A stretch of DNA of 64,000 nucleotides from Pseudomonas sp. CAN1 (GCF_030462585.1 NZ_JASMRU010000001.1:139873-203872); one strand, 5' to 3'. Positions 15,497 through 26,064 are shown, counted from the first letter of the stretch. Notes: generated by a model from the letters alone, not told the origin. Numbers and translations: made by a program.

Positions 15497-17593
15497 ATGC
15501 GCCTACTGCAGTCACTATTGCCGACCTTCCAGAGCGGCCGCATCGGCATCCCGCTGATCATCCTGTCGATCCTCTCGATGATCATCCTGCCGCTGCCGCC
15601 GCTGGTGCTGGACGCCCTGTTCACCTTCAACATCGTGGTGGCGATCCTGGTGCTGCTGGTCAGCGTGTCGTCGAAGAGTCCGCTGGACTTTTCCCTGCTG
15701 CCCACGGTGATCCTGGTCACCACGCTGCTGCGCCTGACACTCAACGTCGCTTCCACCCGCGTGGTGCTGCTCGACGGCCATACCGGCACGGGCGCGGCGG
15801 GCAAGGTGATCGAAGCCTTCGGCCACGTGGTGATCGGCGGCAACTTCATCGTCGGCCTGATCGTCTTCGTGATCCTGATGATCATCAACTTCATGGTCAT
15901 CACCAAAGGTGGCGAGCGCATCTCCGAGGTGACCGCGCGCTTCACCCTGGACGCCCTGCCCGGCAAGCAGATGGCCATCGACGCCGACCTCAACGCCGGC
16001 CTGATCGACCAGAACGAGGCCAAGCGCCGCCGCTCGGAAGTGGCCAAGGAAGCCGATTTCTACGGCGCGATGGACGGTGCCTCGAAGTTCGTCCGTGGCG
16101 ACGCCATCGCCGGCATCCTGATCCTGCTGATCAACCTGTTCGGCGGCCTGGCCATCGGCGTGTTCGTCTACGACCTGCCGGCGGCCCAGGCCTTCCAGCG
16201 CTACGCCCTGCTGACCATCGGCGACGGCCTGGTGGCGCAGATTCCGGCGCTGCTGCTGTCCACCGCGGCGGCGATCATCGTCACGCGGGTCAACGAGTCG
16301 GCGGAGATCACCAGCCTGGTGCGCAAGCAGATGCTGGCCTCGCCGTCGCTGCTCTACACCGTCACCGGCATCCTCGTGGTACTCGGCCTGGTGCCGGGCA
16401 TGCCGCACATCGCCTTCTTCGCCTTCGCCGCGCTGGTGGCTTTCATTGCCTGGCGCCTGTCGCTGGCCGGCCCGCCCATCGAGGCGCAGACGCTGGAGCA
16501 GACCCAGGCGCTGACCCAGGCGATGGACCAGGAGCGCGCGCAGCAACTGGGCTGGGAAGACATCCCGCTGGTGGAGCGCCTGTCGATCTCGCTGGGCTAC
16601 AAGCTGGTCAGCCTGGTCAACGAAGCCAGCGGCGCGCCGCTGCCGCAACGGATTCGCGGGGTGCGCCAAACGCTCTCGGAGAGCCTGGGCTTCCTCCTGC
16701 CGGAAGTGCAGATTCGCGACAGCCTGCGCCTGAAGGCCTCGCAGTACGCCATCCACATCAACGGCGAGCGCATCGACGGCGCGGAAATCCACGCCGACCG
16801 GCTGATGGCGATTCCCTCGCCGGAACTCTACGGCGAGATCGACGGCATTCTCGGCGTCGACCCGGCGTACCGCATGCAGGTGGTGTGGATCCTGCCGGCG
16901 GACAAGTCCCGCGCGCTGAACCTGGGCTACCAGGTGATCGACTGCGCCAGCGTGGTCGCCACGCATCTGAACAAGGTGGTGCGCGAGCACCTGCCGGACA
17001 TCTTCAAGCACGACGACGTCGAGCACCTGATGCAGCGCCTGACCCTGCAGGCGCCCAAGCTGGCCGAGTCACTGAAGGCGCAGCTGACCTACTCGCAGCA
17101 GCACCGGGTGTTCCGCCAGTTGCTGCAGGAGGAAGTTGCGCTGAAGGACATCGTCACCATCGCCAGCGCCCTGCTCGAAGGCAGCGAGACCACCAAGGAC
17201 CCGGTGCTGCTGGCCTCCGACGTGCGCTACGCGCTGCGCCGCAGCATTGTTTCGTCGATTGCCGGCGACCGCCCGGAGCTGACCGTGTTCGTCCTGGAGA
17301 ACGCCCTGGAGAACACCCTGCTCGGTGCCCTGAGCATCGCCCAGCAGGCCGGCCCGGTGAGCCTGGACAACATCCCGGTGGAACCCAGCCTGCTCAACCA
17401 GCTGCAGCACAGCATGCCGGTGGTGAAGGAGAAGCTGCGCAAGGAAGGCCACCCGCCGATCCTCACCGTGATGCCGCAACTGCGGCCGCTGCTGGCGCGT
17501 TACGCACGGGTGTTCAGCCCGGGGCTGCACGTGCTGTCGCAGAACGAGATTCCGGAGCGGGTGGGGGTGCAGATATTGGGGACGTTGGGGTAG
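15497..17593 (+). CDS. flhA: Flagellar export gate protein FlhA
   Basis: A 698-residue FlhA, the normal length. About eight membrane helices occupy residues 15-310, including the FHIPEP-family block with TKGGERISEVTARFTLDALPGKQMAID, whose central part gives the proton-linked loop. A large cytoplasmic domain follows and forms the nonameric ring that receives chaperone-substrate complexes. It is the last gene of fliMNPQR-flhBA; the order and lack of fliL and fliO match lateral flagellar clusters. Confidence 0.97.
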   Translation: MRLLQSLLPTFQSGRIGIPLIILSILSMIILPLPPLVLDALFTFNIVVAILVLLVSVSSKSPLDFSLLPTVILVTTLLRLTLNVASTRVVLLDGHTGTGAAGKVIEAFGHVVIGGNFIVGLIVFVILMIINFMVITKGGERISEVTARFTLDALPGKQMAIDADLNAGLIDQNEAKRRRSEVAKEADFYGAMDGASKFVRGDAIAGILILLINLFGGLAIGVFVYDLPAAQAFQRYALLTIGDGLVAQIPALLLSTAAAIIVTRVNESAEITSLVRKQMLASPSLLYTVTGILVVLGLVPGMPHIAFFAFAALVAFIAWRLSLAGPPIEAQTLEQTQALTQAMDQERAQQLGWEDIPLVERLSISLGYKLVSLVNEASGAPLPQRIRGVRQTLSESLGFLLPEVQIRDSLRLKASQYAIHINGERIDGAEIHADRLMAIPSPELYGEIDGILGVDPAYRMQVVWILPADKSRALNLGYQVIDCASVVATHLNKVVREHLPDIFKHDDVEHLMQRLTLQAPKLAESLKAQLTYSQQHRVFRQLLQEEVALKDIVTIASALLEGSETTKDPVLLASDVRYALRRSIVSSIAGDRPELTVFVLENALENTLLGALSIAQQAGPVSLDNIPVEPSLLNQLQHSMPVVKEKLRKEGHPPILTVMPQLRPLLARYARVFSPGLHVLSQNEIPERVGVQILGTLG

Positions 17594-17627
17594 CCGTCCT
17601 TCAGGTGAAAGTCCGGCACGGGGGCTT

Positions 17628-17766
17628 CCCTCACCCCAGCCCTCTCCCAGAGGGAGAGGGGGCCGTTCGGCGCTCTTCGTTTGTTTCGGAGTCAGCCGGC
17701 GAGCGCATGAATGTCAGCCCGCTCAGGACAGTCCCCTCTCCCCCTGGGAGAGGGTTAGGGTGAGGG
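17628..17766. repeat. Long imperfect inverted repeat (CCCTCACCCC...CCCTCTCCC type)
   Basis: Arms CCCTCACCCCAGCCCTCTCC and GGGAGAGGGTTAGGGTGAGG bracket about 85 bp, with an inner hairpin CCTCTCCCAGAGGGAGAGG. It fills most of the gap between flhA and the convergent PilZ gene and could terminate both. A related short hairpin is at 29190-29212. Confidence 0.75.
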
Positions 17767-17791
17767 CCAGCCCGAGCACTGGACTACCCCA

Positions 17792-18154
17792 TCACGACAA
17801 CCGCGCCCTCCCCAACAGACTGCGGTTGAAGCTCACCGACATCGACGTCACCAGCTCGGTAAACGCCGCGCTCGGCCGGTCCAGCTTGAAGCCCTGCTCG
17901 AAGCGGGCGTTCTTGGTGTCCTTCTTCGACCACTGGCAGATCGCGGTGATGTCCACCGAGCGGGTGTGGTCCTCGCGCACCGGAATCTCCAGGCGCATGT
18001 CGTAGCAGCTGCCCGGCGCCAGCGGCTCTTCGGTCACCAGGCGCAGGCCGCCCATCGACACGTCGAGCACCTCCCCCATGGCATCGCCACTCAGGCGGTT
18101 GGTGACGTTGATCCGGCCGATGTGGCGGAAGGTCAATCGACGGTGCTTGCGCAT
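17792..18154 (-). CDS. Single-domain PilZ c-di-GMP receptor
   Basis: A 120-residue PilZ protein. The N-terminal RKHRR supplies the arginines of the RxxxR motif, and DVSMGGLRL matches the (D/N)xSxxG motif; together they bind cyclic di-GMP. No other domain is present. It lies convergent to flhA and divergent from the PAS gene, with its own probable promoter between 18155 and 18240. Because it sits beside a flagellar locus it could tune motility to c-di-GMP, but nothing in the sequence ties it to a specific partner. Confidence 0.88.
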   Translation of the reverse strand: MRKHRRLTFRHIGRINVTNRLSGDAMGEVLDVSMGGLRLVTEEPLAPGSCYDMRLEIPVREDHTRSVDITAICQWSKKDTKNARFEQGFKLDRPSAAFTELVTSMSVSFNRSLLGRARLS

Positions 18155-18422
18155 GGCGGCCTCTTGTAGGGACGGGCTCTGGGACGGGCGCCTCGGGGAG
18201 CGAAGCGCGCGCGCATCCTAGCAGCGCCAGCGCCTCAAACGGTCTCAAAAGCTATCAAAGGGCCAGTATCTCCCGGTAAATCCGCCGCACCTTCCATCGG
18301 CCGGCGCGCTGCTGCAGCCCTGCAGCGGATACCCTGCATCCTGCGCTGCGCGATTGCCCGCAGTGCTGCGTTTTTGCACACCCCCCCTTTACGCCACCCC
18401 ACGGCGCACGGGCGTTCCAGGC

Positions 18423-18438
18423 TGGCATGCAACATGCC
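18423..18438 (+). promoter_or_regulatory. Candidate sigma-54 promoter of the PAS-protein gene
   Basis: TGGCATGCAACATGCC has GG and GC exactly 10 bp apart and matches TGGCA and TGC of the -24/-12 consensus, but its -24 ends AT rather than AC and its -12 begins ATGC rather than TTGC. It would start transcription about 78 bp before the ATG at 18527. The rest of the 18155-18526 gap shows only GC-rich short palindromes. Confidence 0.4.
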
Positions 18439-18526
18439 TTGGTCTTTGCCAATGCCACCGCCTGCCGCCAGATGCGCGCAACGCCGTGCTGGGAATCTGC
18501 CTTGGAGATCTGCCGTGGAGGGAAAA

Positions 18527-19644
18527 ATGGACCCACTGAAACTGCTGCTGGACAGGGGCCTGCTGCTGTCCGACAGCCTGACGTCCCAGGGACGCTTCAT
18601 CGAGGTCTCCGCCGAGCAGACCGACCAGCTCGGCTACCCGCCCGGCTCGCTGGATGGCCAGGGCGCCGAGCTGATCTACACCGCCGACTCGCTGAACGCA
18701 CTGATGCAGCTGTTCGCCAGCCCGCCGGCGGATGAGCGCGTGCAGGATCTGGAGCTGACCCTGATCCGCCACAACGGCGGCCTGCTGCCGGTGCTCGCCA
18801 GCGGCGTACTGCAATGGCGCGACGGCGAGCCGGCGCGCCTGCACCTGGTGAAGATGCCGCTGGGGCCGATCAGCCGCCGTCTGGGCGAGCTGCAAAGCGC
18901 CAACGAGGTGATGAGCCAGATGCTCTTCAGCGCGCGGGTGGCCTACTGGTGCATCGAGTTCGCCGAGTCGGTGGACGTGCGCGAGACGCCCGACGAGATC
19001 GTCCGCCAGGTGTTCGAAAACCGCTCCTACTGGCGCATGTGCAACCGCGCCATGGCCAACATCTACGAGATGCCCGCCGACGTCGATTTCAGCGAGCAGC
19101 CGGTGCGCCTGTACTGGCCGCGCAGCCCGGCCAACGAAGAGTTCGTGCGGCGCCTGATCGAGGCGGAATTCCACGTCGACGGCGCGCTGTCGGTGGACCG
19201 CCGCCACGACGGCTCGCCGGCCTACGTGGAGAACGACGTACGCGCCAGCATCCACAACGGACGCATGCTGCGCATGTGGGGCAGCCTGCGCGACGTCAGC
19301 CAGGAGCTGCGCATGCAGCACGACGCCGAGCAGCGCATCGAAGCGCTGCGCCGGGTCTTCGACGCGGTGCCCGACGCCGTGCTGGTGATCGACGAGCAGG
19401 CCCAGCCGCAATGGCGCAACGCGGCCTTCGAGCAGACCTTCGGCATCACCCGCGCCGCTGGCCTGGCCTCGACGCTGAACCGCATGCCGCTGCCCGAGCG
19501 CACCTGGCAGGTGCTCGATCTGCCGGACCAGTTCGGCAATTACCAATCCTTCAGCAGCCACTGCTCGCGCATCCTCATCCGTGAGCAGGTGGCCTGGCGC
19601 GTCTTCGTGCTGCGCCAGGCGAACAAAGCCACGGAGCTGCATCC

Positions 19645-19648
<4 letters not shown>
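18527..19648 (+). CDS. Multi-PAS sensory protein without an output domain
   Basis: A 373-residue soluble protein with about three PAS-like units: residues 1-65 (LLSDSLTSQGRFIEVSAEQ), about 125-265 (MLFSARVAYWCIEFAESV, YWRMCNRAMANIYEMP) and about 270-370 (VFDAVPDAVLVIDEQAQPQW). No kinase, cyclase, HTH or membrane segment is visible. The ATG at 18527 has GGAGGGA nearby, so longer in-frame starts are not needed. Its stop overlaps the next gene, a PAS-containing sigma-54 activator, by 4 bp. It probably senses a signal and modulates that activator by direct contact (inference). Confidence 0.85.
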
Positions 19649-21087
<1,439 letters not shown>

Positions 21088-21110
21088 GCGCTCCCGCAAG
21101 ATTCACCTGA

Positions 21111-21184
21111 CGTAGGGCGGATAACGCCCCAAGGCGTTATCCGCCGTGGTGGCGGATAACCCGTTCCGGGTTATGCGCCCTACG
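21111..21184. repeat. REP-like inverted repeat, family B
   Basis: CGTAGGGCGGATAACGCC and its inverted partner GGGTTATGCGCCCTACG enclose two inner hairpins. Related copies are at 3847, 28171 and 28316. It lies 24 bp after the activator gene. Confidence 0.9.
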
Positions 21185-21217
21185 TTCCGCCTGTCCACGC
21201 CGGAATTTCCCGTATCT

Positions 21218-21284
21218 GTAGGAGCGAGCTTGCTCGCGAACGAGCCCCACTGCGGAGGCGGTTCGCGAGCAAGCTCGCTCCTAC
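21218..21284. repeat. REP-like inverted repeat, family A (GCGAGCTTGCTCGC core)
   Basis: GTAGGAGCGAGCTTGCTCGC and its reverse complement flank about 20 bp. Copies or variants are at 25948, 28072 and (half) 32519. The rest of the 21088-21571 gap is AT-rich from about 21410 and carries the dmm promoter. Confidence 0.9.
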
Positions 21285-21462
21285 GAAAAGCCTCGCGACA
21301 CGCATCCACGGGACCACCCTGTCACGCGGCTTTGCCGCGCCCGGCAGAAACGCCCCTGCGACAATCCACCGCTGCAAGCCTGCCTACAGGCGTTGTCATT
21401 TCTGCTTACACCTGCGTTTCCATATTTTTTATTTCCCCTTTAATTTCAACAACTTAACTATT

Positions 21463-21478
21463 TGGCACAGCCTGTGCT
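21463..21478 (+). promoter_or_regulatory. Sigma-54 promoter of the dmm-like operon
   Basis: TGGCACAGCCTGTGCT has the full -24 TGGCAC, a GC exactly 10 bp after GG, and TGCT at -12. Transcription would start near 21489, about 83 bp before dmmA. The T- and A-rich stretch just upstream (21420-21460) would suit bending by IHF. Confidence 0.75.
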
Positions 21479-21571
21479 CTGTGTACCTCCGACCCGTGGC
21501 CGTGCACGGGTCCTCGAATCGCGCTGGCTTTCTGACAACAGAGTGCCGGCAGTTCTGGAGGCACAAGAATA

Positions 21572-22171
21572 ATGCTCATCACAGGTATCAAGAGCCGGCC
21601 GGTCTACGACCAGTTGCGCCCGCTCGCAGGTGGTCACCACCACATCATCGCCGGCCAGGGCAGCGGCGGCGCTTCCATGCTCCGTCTGCTCGCCGAGATG
21701 CCGCGTACTGCGCCCATCCGCGTGCTGTACGCCACCGAATCCTTCTCCGGCCAGGATCACCTGGCTGCGCTGCGCGACATCACCGACGTCGAGCTTTCGA
21801 TCTACCCGAGCAACCGCGCGCTGGTCGATGACCTGCACGCGCTGCTGGGCCAGTCGCGCATGGGGACCCGCCTGTACCTGGCCGGCTCCGAGAGCTTCAT
21901 CGGCACCGCCATGCAGGCCGCCGACGCGATCAACCTGAACAAGGACGAAGTGCTGCGCGAGCACGCCGGCTCCTTCGTCCGTCGCGTCTGGTGCGTGCAT
22001 TGCGACGGCTACACCGAAAACGTCACCCAGCGCGTCTTCGATTGCCCGCACTGCGCCCGCACCCTGGTGGTCCGCGACCACTACTCCCGCCGCCTCGCCG
22101 CCTTCCAGGCCGTGAAGGCCGACGCCGAAGTCCCCGGCGAACTGCCCGATGCCGAGGAGCTCGACACATGA
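21572..22171 (+). CDS. dmmA: DmmA-like dimethylamine monooxygenase subunit
   Basis: A 199-residue protein of the DmmA-like family. The N-terminal part is an alpha/beta domain resembling a ferredoxin-reductase NAD(P)-binding half (HHHIIAGQGSGGASMLRLL, then LYLAGSESF). The C-terminus has a four-cysteine, zinc-ribbon-like site: CVHC near residue 143 and CPHC near 161. In characterised Pseudomonas and Methylocella systems DmmA acts with DmmB and DmmC to oxidise dimethylamine to methylamine and formaldehyde. It starts the operon and overlaps dmmB by 4 bp. Confidence 0.75.
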   Translation: MLITGIKSRPVYDQLRPLAGGHHHIIAGQGSGGASMLRLLAEMPRTAPIRVLYATESFSGQDHLAALRDITDVELSIYPSNRALVDDLHALLGQSRMGTRLYLAGSESFIGTAMQAADAINLNKDEVLREHAGSFVRRVWCVHCDGYTENVTQRVFDCPHCARTLVVRDHYSRRLAAFQAVKADAEVPGELPDAEELDT

Positions 22172-23136
22172 GCCAGTCCAACGGAACCCTGAATGTTCGC
22201 GTCACCCGCATCGAGCAGGTGACCCCGGAGATCAAGCGCTTCACCCTGGCCTCCACCGACGGCGCACACCTGACGCCGTTCTCCGGCGGCAGCAACGTCG
22301 TGGTGCTGATGCCCCACGCCAGCGGCACCTACCGCAACGCCTACTCGCTGATGAGTTCGCCCTACGACTCCAGCGCCTACCAGATCGCCGTGCGCCGCGT
22401 GGAAGACGGCCGTGGCGGCTCGAAGCACATGCATGACGTGGTGCGCGAAGGCGACGAGCTGGAAATCCTCCGCCCGGTGAACCTGTTCCCACTGAGCAAG
22501 CACGCGCGCCTGCACCTGCTCATCGCCGGCGGCGTGGGCATCACCCCGGTGTGCTCGCAGCTGGCCGAACTGCGCCTGCGCGGCACGCCCTTCGAAGTCC
22601 ACCTGGCGGTGCGCGGCGACGCCCATGCGCGCCTGGGTGAGGAACTGCTGCAGGAATACGGCGACGCCGTGCGCCTGTACCGCGACGAGCGTGGCGAGCG
22701 CCTGAACATTGCCGAAGTGCTGGCCGACCGACCGCTGGGCAGCGACGTCTATGTCTGCGGCCCCGAGGGCATGATCCAGGCAACCATCGATGCCGCCCAT
22801 GCCCACGGCTGGACCGACAGCCACATCCACTACGAGCGCTTCCTCGAACAGGGCAGCGTCGGCGAGGCGTTCCAGGTCACCCTGGCGCGCAGCGGCGCGA
22901 CCATCGACGTGTCGCCCGACCAGAGCCTGCTGGAGGCCGCCGAGGCCGCCGGCCACGAAATCCCGTACCTGTGCCGCGGCGGCGCCTGCGGCATGTGCGA
23001 GACCCACGTCCTGGAGCTGGACGGAGAAATCCTCCACACCGACGACTGGCTGTCCGACGAGGACAAGGCCGCCAACAAGAAAATCATGCCCTGTGTGTCG
23101 CGTGCCAAGTGCTCGCGGCTGGTCATCGACTGCTGA
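22168..23136 (+). CDS. dmmB: DmmB-like reductase (PDR/VanB-type flavin and 2Fe-2S protein)
   Basis: A 322-residue phthalate-dioxygenase-reductase-like protein. An FMN-binding barrel (RNAYSLMSSP near residue 53) is followed by an NAD domain (LLIAGGVGITP, then VYVCGPEGMI) and a C-terminal plant-type ferredoxin with cysteines at 269, 274, 277 and 309. It passes electrons from NAD(P)H to the oxygenase subunit. Translational overlap with dmmA and the 14-bp gap to the DUF3445 gene support a single complex. Confidence 0.88.
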   Translation: MSQSNGTLNVRVTRIEQVTPEIKRFTLASTDGAHLTPFSGGSNVVVLMPHASGTYRNAYSLMSSPYDSSAYQIAVRRVEDGRGGSKHMHDVVREGDELEILRPVNLFPLSKHARLHLLIAGGVGITPVCSQLAELRLRGTPFEVHLAVRGDAHARLGEELLQEYGDAVRLYRDERGERLNIAEVLADRPLGSDVYVCGPEGMIQATIDAAHAHGWTDSHIHYERFLEQGSVGEAFQVTLARSGATIDVSPDQSLLEAAEAAGHEIPYLCRGGACGMCETHVLELDGEILHTDDWLSDEDKAANKKIMPCVSRAKCSRLVIDC

Positions 23137-23150
23137 GCCGGAGAACGACC

Positions 23151-24167
23151 ATGACCATCCAATTCCGCCCCGACGAAACCTACCGCGACGACTACACCTA
23201 CGCCAACAGCCAGGCCTGCATCGACCGCGCGCCCTGGCCCTTCCCGGACGACGAGTACATGTACTCGATGAACCTGGAGCCGCACGTCTCGGTGGGCACC
23301 GACGCCTTCCGCGCGGTGTTCGACATCGACGAGCACTACATCAGCGAGTGCCGCGACCGTGCGATCACCCTGGAGAAGGACCCGGGCATGCACTACGTCT
23401 CCGCGCCGCACATGATGGAGGCGCAGTGGGACCTGCTCGAACTGATCATGGAGGCCTACGCCAAGGACTACCCGGAGTACTTCTCCCTGGAGAAGGACGG
23501 CACCCGCTGGCACTGGACCAACAAGCTGCTGAACATCGACGACACCTTCACCTTCGGTGATCCGTCGACCCTGCCCTATGAGCCGATGGAATACGTCACC
23601 CGCCAGGCCCAGGGCGACTGGGTCCTGCAGGAAGAACGCGACGGCACCCTGTACTGGGGCGCGGGCATCGCCACCCAGCGCGCCGACTACTCGCTGCGCT
23701 TCAACCTGGGCATGGCCTGGCACGAGTTCCACGGCCCGGTGCCGCTGGTGAAGGAAACCGGCATGCTCGACCGCGCGCTGAAGTTCCTCCTGCGCCTGCG
23801 CAACGGCCACCCGGTGCGTCGTCTGAACTGGTCGCTGACGGTCAACCCGCGCCTGGACGTGTCCGCCGAGTCCCTGCCCGAGTGGGCGCCGGACCGCACC
23901 ACGGTCACCGCCGAGAACGCAGGGCAGAAGGTCTACCTGCGCATCGAGCTGCAACCGCTGCACCGTCTGCCGCGCAGCAACGCCATCGTGTTCCCGATCC
24001 GCACCTACCTGCTGAGCCTGCAAGACATCGCCACCAACCCGGCGTGGGCCAAGCGCATGCACCGCGTGCTCAAGAGCCTCGACCAGCAGCTCGTCGACTA
24101 CAAGGGCTTCACCCGCTACCACCAGCAGGCGGTGCAGTGGCTCTCGCAGTTCGACGACGGCCAGTAA
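23151..24167 (+). CDS. dmmC: Haem-dependent oxidative N-demethylase subunit (DUF3445; DmmC-like)
   Basis: A 338-residue DUF3445 protein, now called the haem-dependent oxidative N-demethylase family. It is soluble, rich in Trp, Tyr and His, and has conserved stretches such as LRFNLGMAWHEFHGPVP near residue 185. In dimethylamine monooxygenase this is the catalytic haem subunit, reduced by DmmB. Substrate cannot be read from sequence; dimethylamine or another secondary/tertiary methylamine is likely. The subunit letter follows the usual A-B-C order and is less certain than the family. Confidence 0.82.
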   Translation: MTIQFRPDETYRDDYTYANSQACIDRAPWPFPDDEYMYSMNLEPHVSVGTDAFRAVFDIDEHYISECRDRAITLEKDPGMHYVSAPHMMEAQWDLLELIMEAYAKDYPEYFSLEKDGTRWHWTNKLLNIDDTFTFGDPSTLPYEPMEYVTRQAQGDWVLQEERDGTLYWGAGIATQRADYSLRFNLGMAWHEFHGPVPLVKETGMLDRALKFLLRLRNGHPVRRLNWSLTVNPRLDVSAESLPEWAPDRTTVTAENAGQKVYLRIELQPLHRLPRSNAIVFPIRTYLLSLQDIATNPAWAKRMHRVLKSLDQQLVDYKGFTRYHQQAVQWLSQFDDGQ

Positions 24168-24206
24168 CTCCACAGCAGTACACACAACTACAAACCCGAA
24201 AAGGGA

Positions 24207-24234
24207 ACCGGCGGGCGTCGTGAGGCCCGCCGGT
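24207..24234 (+). other. Intra-operon hairpin between the DUF3445 and permease genes
   Basis: ACCGGCGGGC and GCCCGCCGGT form a perfect 10-bp stem with an 8-base loop. No T-run follows, so it is unlikely to stop transcription fully. It may protect the upstream message from 3' exonucleases or partly attenuate the permease (inference). Confidence 0.6.
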
Positions 24235-24275
24235 CGATTGCCTTCTGCCCATCAACCCCCCGAGAGGAAACAACG

Positions 24276-25805
24276 ATGAGTGGGTCCCCTGCCAAGCGTG
24301 CCGCTGGCGTTACCGATTCCGATGCCGAGCAGCTCGCTGCCCTCGGCTACAGCTCCAACTTCGAACGCAGCATGAGCCTGTGGGAGAACTTCTCCCTGGG
24401 CTTCACCTACCTGTCGCCGGTGGTCGGCGTCTACACCCTTTTCGGCCTGTGCCTGGCCGCCGGCGGGCCGCCGATGTTCTGGTCGTACCTGCTGATCGGC
24501 CTGGGCCAGCTGCTGGTGTGCCTGATCTTCGGCGAGATCGTCTCGCAGTTCCCCATTTCCGGCGGCGTCTATCCCTGGGCGCGACGCCTGGTAGGCAAGC
24601 GCTGGGCGTGGATGGTGGGCTGGGTGTATGCCTGGGCGCTGTGCACGACCATTGCCGGCGTCTCCGTCGGCGCCGGCCCTTATCTCGCTGCCCTGCTCGG
24701 CTTCGAGCCGAACGCCGACGTCAGCATCTACATCGCGCTGGTGCTGATCCTGGTCTCCACCGGCCTCAACCTGGTGGGTACCAAGCTGCTGGCGCGGGTG
24801 GCCATGTTCGGTTTCCTCTGCGAGCTGATCGGCGCCATCCTGGTGGGCGGTTACCTGCTGATCTTCGAGCGCCACCAGAGCTTCAGCGTGCTGTTCAACA
24901 CCTACGGCCTGAACGTCAACGGATCCTACCTGCCGGCGTTCCTCGCCGCCTCGCTGGCCGGGCTGTTCCAGTACTACGGCTTCGAGGCCTGCGGTGACGT
25001 TGCCGAGGAAACCCCGAACCCCGGCACGCGGATTCCCAAGGCGATGCGCATGACCATCTACATCGGCGGCGCCGCCGCGATGTTCGCCTGCCTGGCACTG
25101 ATCCTCTCCGTGCCGGACATGCAGAAGGTGCTCAGCGGCCAGGACACCGACCCGGTCGCCACCATCCTCGCCAACGCCTTCGGCCCGCTCGGCTCGCGCC
25201 TGGTGATGGCGGTGGTGCTGGTGTCGTTCATCTCCTGCGTGCTCAGCCTGCAGGCCGCCGCCAGCCGCCTGCTGTTCGCCTACGCCCGTGACGAGATGAT
25301 CGTCGGCAGCCGCGTGCTGCAGCGCCTGTCGTCCAACCACGTGCCTTCGGCAGCGCTGATCGTCAGCGGCGTGGTCCCGGCGGCCATCGTCTGCCTGGGC
25401 CTGTTCATGGCCGACGCCACCGCGACCATCGTCGGCTTCGCCGCCATCGGTATCTACGTGGCCTTCCAGCTGATCGTCATCGCCGCACTGATCGCCCGCG
25501 CCCGCGGCTGGGTGCCTGGCGGCCAGTTCAGCCTCGGCCCGTGGGGCACGCTGGTGAACATCGGTGCGCTGATCTACGGCCTGGGCGCCATCGCCAACAT
25601 GGTCTGGCCGCGTACCCCGGACGCGCCCTGGTACATGAACTACTCGATGATCCTCACCACCGCCGTGGTGCTGGGCGCGGGGCTGCTCTACATGCTGCTG
25701 GCCAAGCCCTACGACAAGGGCACGGCACCGGCGGGCGACGCCCACCGGATCTCCGGCCGCCAACTATCCGCGCGCGCTACGGGCGCGCTGACCGAACCGG
25801 CTTGA
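24276..25805 (+). CDS. APC-superfamily amine/amino-acid permease (ACT-like)
   Basis: A 509-residue polytopic protein with about 12 membrane helices. The first helix region carries FSLGFTYLSPVVGVYTLFG and the GGVYPWARRLVGK block, as in the amino acid-choline (ACT) branch of APC transporters. AGAGGA precedes the ATG at 24276. As last gene of the dmm-like unit, before a strong terminator, it probably imports the methylated amine or a precursor (inference); the substrate is not determined by sequence. Confidence 0.85.
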   Translation: MSGSPAKRAAGVTDSDAEQLAALGYSSNFERSMSLWENFSLGFTYLSPVVGVYTLFGLCLAAGGPPMFWSYLLIGLGQLLVCLIFGEIVSQFPISGGVYPWARRLVGKRWAWMVGWVYAWALCTTIAGVSVGAGPYLAALLGFEPNADVSIYIALVLILVSTGLNLVGTKLLARVAMFGFLCELIGAILVGGYLLIFERHQSFSVLFNTYGLNVNGSYLPAFLAASLAGLFQYYGFEACGDVAEETPNPGTRIPKAMRMTIYIGGAAAMFACLALILSVPDMQKVLSGQDTDPVATILANAFGPLGSRLVMAVVLVSFISCVLSLQAAASRLLFAYARDEMIVGSRVLQRLSSNHVPSAALIVSGVVPAAIVCLGLFMADATATIVGFAAIGIYVAFQLIVIAALIARARGWVPGGQFSLGPWGTLVNIGALIYGLGAIANMVWPRTPDAPWYMNYSMILTTAVVLGAGLLYMLLAKPYDKGTAPAGDAHRISGRQLSARATGALTEPA

Positions 25806-25895
25806 TCGCAACGTTGACGCAATTCGGGCCATACGCCTGAGGGGCTGCGTCTGGCGCGTCACCTTTTCCCGGTGACGCTCCCCTGCGTTTGCGCA

Positions 25896-25934
25896 ACGGA
25901 CCTGCCATCCCCGTGATGGCCGGTCCGTTTTTTT
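25896..25934 (+). terminator. Rho-independent terminator after the permease gene
   Basis: CGGACC...CCATC paired with GATGG...GGTCCG, followed by seven T residues (25928-25934). It closes the dmm-like operon. The 25806-26145 gap otherwise holds two REP-like elements. Confidence 0.9.
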
Positions 25935-25947
25935 ATGCCCGGTTTTT

Positions 25948-26038
25948 GTAGGAGCGAGGGGGACGCCTAGTTCTTGCTCGCGAACAGATTTTCCGGCGGC
26001 TCCGGCGCTGGGCGGTTCGCGAGCAAGCTCGCTCCTAC
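25948..26038. repeat. REP-like inverted repeat, family A, with an insertion in one arm
   Basis: The right arm GCGAGCAAGCTCGCTCCTAC is standard. The left arm reads GTAGGAGCGA then about 18 unrelated bases (GGGGACGCCTAGTTC region) before TTGCTCGCGAAC, so this hairpin is interrupted. Confidence 0.85.
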
Positions 26039-26064
26039 AGGGTTACGCCGATGCCGCTGAAAAC

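Noticed and set aside
15515..17026. A 503-codon minus-strand frame opposite flhA
   Set aside because: His/Asp/Gln-rich shadow of flhA codon usage with no recognisable domain.
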